This document shows positions 36,801-48,800 of a stretch of 64,000 bases of DNA, piece after piece. Position 1 is the first letter of the stretch; the number at the start of each line of letters is the position of its first letter. The translations under genes and the position numbers were made by a program. The notes beneath the pieces are model-generated. The model saw only the letters and a program-made list of their open reading frames with translations. It did no database searches and was not told the DNA's origin. Origin of the DNA: Zerene cesonia (taxonomy: Eukaryota; Arthropoda; Insecta; Lepidoptera; Pieridae); NCBI RefSeq assembly GCF_012273895.1, contig NC_052116.1, positions 1,860,001 through 1,924,000 on the forward strand, in the 5' to 3' direction.

Positions 36801-39800
36801 TCAATTATGCAAACTTAATGAGACGGATAGGTTAGTTTTAAACATGGAGTGAAAAATCGCCATTGAATTAGCAATTCTTATTCAACTATCTCCGATATAT
36901 TGCAAGAGTATGTGTAGAAATCTTCATCATTGAATCGAATAGTATTGTTACGTTACACCACAATTTCAAAGAGGGTTTTTATAGACATTTATTTTTACCA
37001 TTTATTCATAAGACTTCGCGTGTTGGTATATAACCATTTGTATTACATAAACGCTTGCAATACATGTTAATTATGTCCCCGTTCGCACGATAGATACACC
37101 ATGTAATTGACTCGTTGGCTTATCCTAAAAATCTACTTATCAGACAGAATAAAAATATTGTTCTGCCTTAATAGAAAAAACTGAATACATTGCCCAGTAC
37201 ATTGTCAAATGTAGATATTTTATGTTATGTAAATAAAATGGTTTCTTGTATATTTCTTATGAAGGCATTTTCGTAAGAGATGTCCTTGTAAATTATAAAT
37301 GGAGATATTTTCAATCTAATAATGTCTAATAATGATGAAATATAATATTTTCTTATTAAAGGATAACCTTTTAATGTGAAATACTCACGTTATGAAAACA
37401 CAACAAGGAAATAGGATATATGTACTATGCAAATAGAGGATCTGACCACTAATAATCACTCACAATAATGAAGAAATATTCATAATTAAAAAATGCAATC
37501 AAATGTAACCCAGGGGAGATAGTGCTTTAAGTCGAAATACCTATCCTAGTTCGGCTCCGGTTGCTGAATCTCGTTTGAACGTATTAAGTTATTATATATA
37601 TATTTGAAAGCAAATATTTGTAACCTACAATAAGTTTTTTATTGGGAAATAAATAATAAGCTATTTTATATAACCAAAATATATATAAAATTTCCGGGTC
37701 GCAATATTCATTCCCACATGCCCCATGTCATATGGAACCCCGACCGATCGATATTGAAGTTCGAGGTCCTCACCACTGAGCCACCACTGCTATTAATCAA
37801 ACTCCTCCGAAACGGCTGGACTGATTCTCATAAAATTTTGTATTCATATAGGCTAGATCTGAGAAACTGCCAAGATTTATTTTTCATACCCTTAAATGAT
37901 AAGTGTAATTCAGAACAGCGTTTGCCGGATCAGCTAGTATTATCTAAGAATATCACATATTACTCCGTAAATAAATCTTACTATGCTTACGTAGATAATT
38001 CTGAAGACATTACCCCCGTTTGAAGTAATTTAATAAGCGCATGAAAAGAGATTCACAAAAAGTTTCCAATATATCATGTGCAACGTTCGATGAACAGGGA
38101 TGGTCGCGCCGGCACTGGGTGCGGTGTAACTAATGGCTTTGAGCCTCTGAAAACTGCCATTTTCATTTAGCCAATTTGATACATGACTCATTTTTATCGA
38201 ACATTCCATCGGTCGCGTATTTAACTACATTCTGTAGCTGAAATTTCAAATAAAAAGCGCGGCTTATCAATTTTTTACACGAACTGATCCACCAAAGCTC
38301 AGCCTTATAAATGAATTTTAATATTGGCTTATATTAAACGTGGTTTTTCAATTAGGTCAATGGCAGTTAAACTCAAAGCGTGGAGGATTAACCAACAGGA
38401 TTTCTGAATTCATTACACTTAATTAAAAATATTTTCAACGACTTTATTGAATTAGTTTTACGTGGTAATTTTAATAACTGTAAATAGACGCTTACAAATG
38501 ATAAATAAAAGTTTTTTTGTATAGCCTAGTTTTTACTTCTATTAAAGAATGGTAGTAGAGAGAGAGGTTTTTGACCCGGTTGGTCTATTCGTTAGTGAAA
38601 CTGAATCTTGCACTCGAGGATTAAATTCACACTACTACATATAAGAATATTGTGTGACTTTTTTTTATTATTCGAACCGTAAGGGTTTGATTCGTGCTTC
38701 CTTCTTTCTTTCTTTCTAGAGGTCTTCAATAGAACTGTGAACACGTACCTTCTAGGGAAGCGCGCTCGATCTAAAGAAATAGAAGAACTGTACTCTGCGT
38801 GTACCAAATTTCACACAGATCCGATCAGCTGTTTTTGCATGAAAGATTAACAAACATACATCCATACATTCTACAAACTTTCGTGTTTATGATATTGGTG
38901 GGATACAACAATAAGAAATAAATAAGTTACATAATGGTTTGTCACATTCGATACGTATTACAAATTACAATGCGATGCTGTAATAGTCCTCCATCCAAGG
39001 CTATAGATATATAATTACATATATGTATTTTAATAAGCTATTATATTATCTCCTTAGTATGTACTGTGTGTTGTAAAATATTGAAGTTACGCTGCGATAC
39101 ACGTGTCTAGATCTAAGTAATTACGTCACATATTTATTCATCTTTTCTTGTCTCCAGCCGAACGAAGGGACCGACAATCAGGTACTAATTATCACTATGG
39201 ATGTATTTTATCGTTTCCATAGATGTCGTTGCTTCATCGCTGTTTTATTTTGCCTTTTTTTTTTCCATGTTTAGTGTTTACAATAAAGCCGCCATTCACG
39301 AATCGTTATGCTAAACAGATAGGATGTTTATCAATGGTTCATTAGTTTTTTTTATACGGTAGTTTTTTTTTATAAGGCGATACCTGAATGATTGTTCTTA
39401 TGAGTCACCATAATTAATGAGCATCCGTATGCTGATTAATTCACAAATGTACTGTTTATATACAGGTGTTTTTTTATTAATGTTATTTGATACGAGCTTT
39501 CGTTTCAGTATATCTCTTGAACTCTTTATGTGAAGACCTCGTTTGATAACGGTGTGTCAATTTTGAAAATTTCAATATTAGTTTAGTCGTTAAAGTCATG
39601 AAGTACATACATACCTCATAGATATTTGCGATACTCAATAAATGAAAAAAGCGCGGTAAAGACGCACTTCTGAACCTACCACAGATATTCATATTATCAT
39701 TCTCTTAAATTTTTATCAATAAGTCAACATGTTACATATAATTCGGATTATGCATGTGCTATCTATGCATTTCTGTTTTCTATCACTTCATCACCGTCTC

Positions 39801-42800
39801 ATCAATCTTAGTGCACTGTTACGTATCAAATTATGTAGGCACAATCATACAAATAAGTAATAAATAGACGTTGAAAATAAAAAAAAATAAAAATAAATCG
39901 ACATGAAATATTGTACAAAGTTGTGTAGGTGGTGGGTAGGCTCGCAGACTTGTTAACAGCTCAGTGCTTCCTAATAGCCACTACAAGATGTAATTTTTGC
40001 AATTGTACCAAGAGTACTTTAAAGGCTTCGCTTGCAAATTCTATTTTATGTACTTTTTATATTTAGCACTTCAGTCGTTCGGTCTATAATTAAGTTATTG
40101 GGGTTGATTAGATTCTTTCCACCCTGAAATCTCTTATAGTGATAATGTTTTATCCGAATCAATAATTTGGAATATTGACGGATTATTTTTGTAAATATAT
40201 ATGTATAAATACATCTGGCTAGTCATGATAATATCGCATCCACTTTCATCACTATTATTCTGTTGTATTCACCGTGCCTCTCTCTGTTTTCTTTATCATA
40301 TGCGTCATCATCACTATTTTCTGTATCTGTTCCATGCCATTTTTTAGACATCATATAAAAGGCAAACGTCGCAAACCATTGTACGTATTTTTGCAATTTG
40401 ACATTTATTCCCAGCCATTTAAGGCAATATCCTCTCAACAGTTATTCACAGCGAGTGCGACGCACCTGCACGATGCGCGCCGATCGCAACCTCCCGACTC
40501 CGGCTTCTCGGAGCCGGTCAACAACAACATCAGCGAGGACAACAACAACGGGCCGATCTCGCTGCGAGAGATGCAGAACATCGCGAACAACAACGCGGCG
40601 GCGTACATAATAAGTGAGAACGAGGAGAGGAATCGAGTGAGGGACTCGGTGGTGGAGTTCGAGCCGCTCCCGTCCGGGATACGCGTGCTCGATCCGCTGG
40701 AAAGATGCGCTGATTGGTTCGGTGAGTGGAAAGAAGTGGCTGTTCTTCATTTTAGGTGTCCATTTTTGAACCGATCTTTCAAGCTTCCGGTGTTCAGACC
40801 TTTCTACCTAGAGCAGACAAAACATTTAATAGATTTGCACAAACAATATTTAAGACTCCTTTAAAACGACATAAAGAAAATTACTGTCATTGATTTATTG
40901 AAGAAATGGCAGTTCTTGTAAAATACATATGGAATTCCCATAAAGACGTTTATACGACTATTCAACAATATTCAACGACGTGTAATAAATTTCACCTTAT
41001 TGTGCCGAGAAAACTTCTGGTCTAGACCAGCTTTTGACTTGAATAGGCTTTCTATAAGCGGTCGACTAAATAATTCGTATTGTTATGCCGTAACTGAGCT
41101 AGTTTTATATTCATTTATTCACGATTCATGTGTATGTCTTATAGGTGGGGAGGACTTCCCGAGGAGTCAACTACAGTACCTTCGGGAAATAGGAAGAGGA
41201 TGGTTTGGCAGGGTAACTATGATTAAAACTATTACCATTACGAATCTTAATTTCTTAAAAGTTTATTTGATAATTTTTGAAACTTTTCAATAGCTACAAA
41301 AATTAGTTTTCTTTTTATAACTTGTGCAATTAAAGGTTATAGCGCAAATAGTATTTACACGTACCATAATGACTACCATATAAAAACTCTTTCTGCAATG
41401 GTTACATTATACCACAATATTCACGCCGTTACCCATCACCCTCTTCAGGTGGTGGAAGGTGAAATAGAAGATGGGCCCTCATCAACAACAGTAGCAGTGA
41501 AGATATTAAATCAAAACGCAAGTTTAGAAGACAAGGCGCGGTTTCTGGACGAAGCTAGGATGTACCGCGACATTAGCCACGAGAATATTCTGCCGTTCGT
41601 GGCCAAGTGCCTCACTGAGGACCCTTGGCTGCTGATGTTCGAGCTGTGCTCTATGGTGAGTTTATTTTTGGAATATATTGGAATTGTACCATAGACAATA
41701 TGGTAAATATGTAATTGGACGAAGCAATAGTGTACTGCGGATATTAGCCACTATAATGTTCTGCCGTTCGTGGCGAAGTGCCTTACAGGATGTTCGTGAG
41801 TTTATTAATAGTAGTTTGGAAATAACGAGATTGTACCATACACAAAAATGGTAACAAGTATGAAACTCGAAGAAGCTATAGATAGCTCGTTCGTTATTCT
41901 CTCAGCAACCTCAGAGAGTACTAGAAGTTTGGCGGTAACCCCAAATTGTTGATAAAAAAGATTACAATTTGAAAAAATATTATTGTGTAACATGGACAAT
42001 GGACATGATATATGTATTGAGGAATTATTATTTTTACTCTAGGTTTACTAGAGAGTAGAAAGTTCTTTATTCTTTTATCCCCTTATTAACAGTATGGTAA
42101 CAATAATATTTAACAAATCAGACTCACAGAGAGCCATTAAAAATATACTGGCTTTTTACCTTGTAGGATCTTCAACAGTACCTAGAGACGAACCGTCCCA
42201 AAATGGCCATATTGAATGAGAGTGGTGTGCCTCTGCAATTAATGTGTGACGTCAGCTCGGGCCTGGCGCATTTGCACTCAAGAGGATTTCTTTATGGGTA
42301 AGATTTTTGTATTGTTCCATCGTGTTTATTAAATTTAAATTTCAGCTTTATTTTGACGTTATTGATAACGACAAATAAATAAATATTAACGAATCGAACT
42401 ATGTAAATCTAATTACATATTATGTATGTTTTTCCACAAATTCAACATCTCTGAATATTCCACGTTCCTAAAATTCAACCTGGGGTGGGGGGATAGACGT
42501 ACGAATAGAAAAGTCTTAGTAATAAATGTACAAAAGTAAGGTGTCTCTAAAACCATCATAATGTACGGACAGCACGCTGTGGAGCGGTACGGTGCTAGTG
42601 CGCGGTACGGAGTCGGTGCGCGCGGTACTGGGCCAGTATAGCGAGCGCGAGCCCGCGCACGAGTGTACCGCGCCCGAAGCGAACAGACACCCGCCGGTGC
42701 ATACTGTGAGTTATTGTTTTATGTATCGATATTAAAATGTTTGTTTCTCGCGCTAAAATCACTTGGTAATACTGTAGTTCTTAGTAATGTGCCAAGAGAC

Positions 42801-45800
42801 TAACGTGTGTTTTAAATAGAACGGGACAATATAATTTTAACATAATATTACAGCCAATTGTCCAAACCATAAAATGAGCTCATTTTTCATATTTTCGAAA
42901 ACATATCAATGTGTCTGTCACATGCAGTAACAGAATGAAAAACGCGTGTATCTCGGAACGCGCGCTCACGCCGTCGCACTACTAATAGAGTATCTGCACG
43001 TAAACGCACATTAGGCACGTTCTTCACGTGCAGATGTGTTAGAGCTACAGAATTGCGTAATATAAGCGCATTATACGCTACTATTGGTAATACGCTTGTG
43101 ACGCTTGCAGGCGCGGAGCGAGGTGTGGGCGCTGGGGGGCGTGGTGTGGGAGGTGTGCGCGTGGGGCGCGCCGCCGCCGCGCCGCCCGCCGCCGCCGCAC
43201 CTGCCCTGCCCCTACCGCGCGCACCTGTGAGTCTGAGTCGTCACCCTCACCGTCACTATCCTTTTCATCATCGTTATCAGCATCCTCGTCGCTCTTGTTA
43301 GCTTAGCTTTAGCTTCTACATTGCTACATAAGTTTTGTCATTATCTCCGTTATCAGGATGTACATAAACGTTGCTAGCTTCTACGTTATTACCATTATTA
43401 CATACTAGCTGTACCCCGCGGTTTCACCCGCCTAAGTCCGTATCCCGTAGACATATTAGGATAAAAATTGCTATTGAAAAATGTGTTATTCCAGTTGACC
43501 AGCTATCTACGTACCAAATTTTGATTTGATTTTGAAAATTGCAGTCGGTTCATCATTCTATCATTGCTATCATTATTTCTGAAATCTTGATTATCTCTCG
43601 TGTTATTATCTTTGTCATCAACATTATCATTTATCGTCAGTGCCATCCTCTTTTCAATATTATTAAAATAATTGGCATAAATCATCAGTCCAGTCATAAA
43701 ATATACGCTTCTTATGGCGGGAGGGTTTATGCAGTAATTCAAGTTCTGGAAAGAAGCAAATTCGAAAATGCACATGTCGCTGAAAATTACCGCTACTGCA
43801 ATAATATGTGACGAACATAGATTGCATTAATATTAAAAAGATCCGAAAAGTATTTTCGTAATATCGAGCAATTAATAAAGAATATAGTAAATGTTTTTTT
43901 ATTATAAAAATTATTATTGCAGATACCAAGTGATGCAGCTTTGCTGGAATCCAGTGCCAGAAAACCGGCCTACAGCAACTCAAGTTCACGCGTTGTTAAA
44001 CCACCTTCATACGACACACTCGCGATCAGACAGAGATGATTCGCACTTCGAGGAACGCTGGCAGAGACTCAAACCTAATACCATTCCCAAAGTAGATGAA
44101 CACGTCGCCATAGTACACGCTCCATCCACTTCTACAGACTCACAATTCGGGTCCGACCCAGAATTCGAAAGCGCACATACTTTACCAGACTCCCTCAGTG
44201 TTGGTGATACAGCAGTTTCACGATCCAGCAGCATCATGTCCGATAGAGATCCTCTTTCGGTACAAATTAAGTCAGATAGCCTAACAAACCTCCACGGCTC
44301 CTTTGAAGACGTTGGAAATATCTACCTGACTCACAACGAAGCGGCCGCCATGGATTGCCATCAAGGTAATATCGGCCTAGAAGAAAAAGAGCAAGATCGC
44401 TCTGATAGCTCAGTCGATCCGTGGCTGAAAGATATAATCACAGGTAGTCAAGATGACGTCAGCTATTTTAAAGACGTAAGCGATGTAATAAAGAACCTGG
44501 ATAATATATTGAATTCAGAAAAAACATCAAGTTCAGAGTCGAGCCATCAAGCCAGCCCATCGAGGGATAATTTGAGCTTGGAGTGCAAGAAGGATTACCC
44601 GATGCAAACGAGTCTCGTCAAATCACCGGGTATTAGAAATTTCCAGAATATTCTTGAAATGGGATTTGATTCTAAATCAGAAGAAAACCAAACATGCGAA
44701 GATGACGTCGATCGTGATACGATAGGCACTTTGAGTCATTCCTTCGAACGACACAGCGACAGCACCAGCCAGTACACACTAGAAAATATAACACCCGAAA
44801 CGCCAATTAAAGATTTCACCACCAACTTTAATGAATCTCCTACAAACGATCAAAATATTAGCTTAGTTAATGAGAATAAACAATCTTTGCCTCACGATAA
44901 TGAATTGCCAAACGATAGTAAGTTAGAAGATAGTGATATAAATGTACCTAAGCTGAAGGAATTATGTGAAGCCACAATACCTAGTTTAAGTAATGGAATG
45001 GGAAATAAAAAAGACTGTACATCGCACGATAGTAATATTAACTTAAGGACTGATACTTCGGAACAAACTAAGTCAGTAGATATAATGCCAAGCGAAGGAA
45101 TTGATAAGTTAGAACAAGTAATTTCGATAAGTGATTCAAATGTGGAACAAGGTATATTACAAAATGTGGGAAATGAGGAAATACCGATGCTGGATAATAA
45201 TTCTGATAAAAACATTGATAACGTTTTAGTTACTCCTCTAGTCAGTAAGAATCTTAGCTATGTAAGTGATAGTGAAATAGAAAAATCAGAAACGTCAGCA
45301 CTAAGTGAAGGTTATAATAATTTAGAGTATAATGTTTTACAGACACATGAAGTTGAAAATAATGCAAATAAATTGCATCAAAAAGATATAGACATTAATG
45401 GAGGAAATGTCTCAATTAATAAAATAGAGCCAGAACATTTACCATTGAAATCCGATGTGAGCATACATATCAAAACATTTGATAAAATTGTTCCTGTGTG
45501 TGATAAAACAGATACTGCTGAAAATAAGCATATTGTGATGCCTGATCAAGTTGAATCTCTTGAAGCCAAAGCAGATGATATTAGACATCCAACTTTGACG
45601 GACGAATCAGCTGTCGAAAAATTTCACTATAGTCCATCGAAAAGTGATCTTTCTATAGATAAAAAAGTACTTCCTGATTATGGAAACATTGAAACATTTT
45701 TAATAACCGAAAGAGAGGCACAAGAAAAGCAATTTAGTGAAATAAATATCAAAAAACAATTACTAAATATACCAATAACTGATAATGAAAGTGATGCTTT

Positions 45801-48800
45801 GAATTTTGAAGAATCATTTCATAGCAATAAAGAAATGGAATTGAATGCAGAAATGCCTGTTCCTGCTAATAGAAATATAAACTTAGTTGAATGTAATAAC
45901 CTTAGTTTAAGTGAAAGCGCTAATATACAAATTGAAAACGACGTCATACCTAGTGACACCAACAAAGCCATTGGTCATGAAATTAATCCGCTAACAACTT
46001 TGCCATTAGATAGTACTTTTCACAGTTCCATCTCGAATGAAGAGTTGATTGAAAAACCACTTGATATAGAAAGTGCGCCATTATTAGAAGTGAAACAAAT
46101 AAACTTAGAAAATGTAACGAATATTTCAGAGCTTCCTGATTCAGTACAAATAACTCATAGTGCATCCATTGATACAAAAAATGCTATAGAATTTCATGAA
46201 AATATCATTAAATCACAACATTATACACCTGAAACAGTACAAAACACTAGTAGCGAATTAGTTTTATCAGATTCCCAATTTGATGAAAGTGTAGAGGATC
46301 AAGCAACAGTCCAGTATAAATCATTGCAATTGGTAAATGAAATGGGGCTAAATGAACATTCTACAGAGAGTACGGTATATATGGATTTTTCAAGTAACAC
46401 AAACAATGAAATATTTCAAAACACAGAAAATATTCATGACACACCGTCGACTTATATGGAAATTTCCAATGCGGAATCGATTGCTTGTGGTAGTGGAAAA
46501 AACGAATCAACGGTTTATTTAGATCTCCCAAATGTGATCAGAGAAATGGATGTCTTTTTGCATTCAGAAAAGATTCTGAGTAGTCGAGATGTCGAATTTC
46601 AAGATGTGAATGAATTAAAAGATGAGTGTGTATGTTCGAGTACGCCTCTAGGTAGTAATAGTTCCGTAGAAAATGTCATCGATGATACAGCAGATAATGA
46701 AACACTTGTGGATGCTGCTATCTTACCTGATTACGGTCCAGGGTTAACATTAACGAAACTGGAACAGAAAAGTGTGCCGGAAAGCTTAAGCCCATTTGAA
46801 TCTCCAACTAAAAGTCACCACACAGACACGTACGACGAAAACAGTTCCGTAGTTTTGGGTCCGTTTGAAAATTGCACACTGGAGCTATACAAAGGTTTAA
46901 AGTCGGGCATCGACCTTGTAGATTTGCCGAAAGAGGAACTGTTAGCATTCTCATCGAACTTTAGCGAAATAAACCTCGAAACGCCATCTCCACTACGCGA
47001 TGGTAACTTTCTGAACGAAGTGCCTGATTTATTGCATGACGATTTGCAATACAACGATCCGTCAACGAGTGATGCGAAACCGGTTGCCTACGAATCGCCT
47101 GATAATAATACAGATGAGACGTCGACTACTGAAAAGCGCGTTTCGCCATCGACTCCACCTAATTCTCCAGGCAACTTTCTAGCCTCGACGTCTCAGCCAA
47201 CATATTTAGTCGATACAGAACTCGATGCGAACGAACCGATACAGAATATTGATATAAACGAAATAGAAATGGAAATGACAACTAAGTTGGCCATGGCTGA
47301 AAATGAAAATAATATGAATATTGAATATTCCGGACCGTTAGAAGAAGTAGCATTAGATGAAACTATGTCTCGATCGAACGACGCATTGCCGGAGTCATAT
47401 TTGGCGGGAAACGGTGGCTCTGTTGAGGACGCGCCGGAGAATAGCGTCATTGATGAGGAGAGAATGAAGGAATTACGAAATGAATTGGAATTGAAACTGC
47501 CATTAGCTCAGGTATATAGAATGAGTTAACTGCCGTTTACTTTATAGTATTTTCCTATTATACGTTTCTAATTTTTATTCTATTTACTTTCAGGTTGCAG
47601 GAATCGAACCGGCCGCGTCATGGACAGAGTTACCGCCACCGCCAGAGCTGTTGGTGACGTACGGCGCTCTCAGCCCCATCGCTGAGGAAACTAAGTACCA
47701 GCTGTCCGCCTATGAGAATGATGATAATTGTGAGTACTATTTAAATTTTGTGCATTGGTTTAATGAAGATAATTTAATTTTTCGCTACAGAAGAAGTATA
47801 AAGTAATAAACTTTCAGATTTGAGTTTGAATCTCAATAATGGTGCTTTATTGACCACTACCTCCCTTCAAAGATTTTCTTTAAAACGACAAAGGTCCTAA
47901 TGTATTAAAATATACTTGTGAAGAATTCATAGTACTTACGAAAACCTCAACCACACATGTACTCTTATAATTCAGATGAATTTTTATATGATCCACCTTC
48001 AAACATAATCTTTCAATCTCGTCGTGAACATTTTATAATAGCATAAGCTATTAAGCCCTGTATCACTGAGTGATGTTGCAGCTATGTAATGGTGAAAGGA
48101 TTTTTGAATGCAGTCAAGTAGTTTTCGTTTGAACGTTACATATATTTTTGACGACTTCCCNNNNNNNNNNNNNNNNNNNNNNNNNNNNNNNNNNNNNNNN
48201 NNNNNNNNNNNNNNNNNNNNNNNNNNNNNNNNNNNNNNNNNNNNNNNNNNNNNNNNNNNNNNNNNNNNNNNNNNNNNNNNNNNNNNNNNNNNNNNNNNNN
48301 NNNNNNNNNNNNNNNNNNNNNNNNNNNNNNNNNNNNNNNNNNNNNNNNNNNNNNNNNNNNNNNNNNNNNNNNNNNNNNNNNNNNNNNNNNNNNNNNNNNN
48401 NNNNNNNNNNNNNNNNNNNNNNNNNNNNNNNNNNNNNNNNNNNNNNNNNNNNNNNNNNNNNNNNNNNNNNNNNNNNNNNNNNNNNNNNNNNNNNNNNNNN
48501 NNNNNNNNNNNNNNNNNNNNNNNNNNNNNNNNNNNNNNNNNNNNNNNNNNNNNNNNNNNNNNNNNNNNNNNNNNNNNNNNNNNNNNNNNNNNNNNNNNNN
48601 NNNNNNNNNNNNNNNNNNNNNNNNNNNNNNNNNNNNNNNNNNNNNNNNNNNNNNNNNNNNNNNNNNNNNNNNNNNNNNNNNNNNNNNNNNNNNNNNNNNN
48701 NNNNNNNNNNNNNNNNNNNNNNNNNNNNNNNNNNNNNNNNNNNNNNNNNNNNNNNNNNNNNNNNNNNNNNNNNNNNNNNNNNNNNNNNNNNNNNNNNNNN

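Larger units (their letters stand above)
22984..39157 (+). other. 16-kb LMTK intron 2: no gene seen, many repeat relics
   Basis: No open frame in this intron shows codon structure, splice signals and family motifs together. It holds family D, E and LINE-tail fragments (22375-22480, 23880-23940, 25225-25345, 26858-27055, 27854-28241, 30632-30828, 34543-34725, 37711-37942, 38800-38906), a family A element (33881-34197) and a TIR element (31373-31562). Less repetitive stretches with more CpG lie near 23940-24190, 29040-29350, 29640-29900 and 33110-33240; these could be regulatory, but nothing specific is visible. Confidence 0.7.

Noticed and set aside
30000..37600. A nested gene inside LMTK intron 2
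   Set aside because: Several 60-105-codon frames exist (for example 31264-31494, 34869-35090, 36252-36524). None shows splice-consistent extension, codon bias or recognisable motifs.
40442..40750. Minus-strand 102-codon frame opposite LMTK exon 4
   Set aside because: It is the antisense shadow of a G+C-rich coding exon whose plus-strand frame fits splice phases on both sides.
42167..42705. Missing HRD motif as a splicing error of my model
   Set aside because: I looked for other acceptors and donors between 42297 and 42573; none in frame supplies HRD or DFG. The chosen junction keeps phase and aligns L-x-x-x-x-x-L-V, but transcript proof is still needed.
43053..43301. Plus-strand frame of Ala/Pro/Arg-rich protein
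   Set aside because: It is an out-of-frame reading of the G+C-rich LMTK exon 43111-43226; the true frame gives SEVWALGGVVWE.
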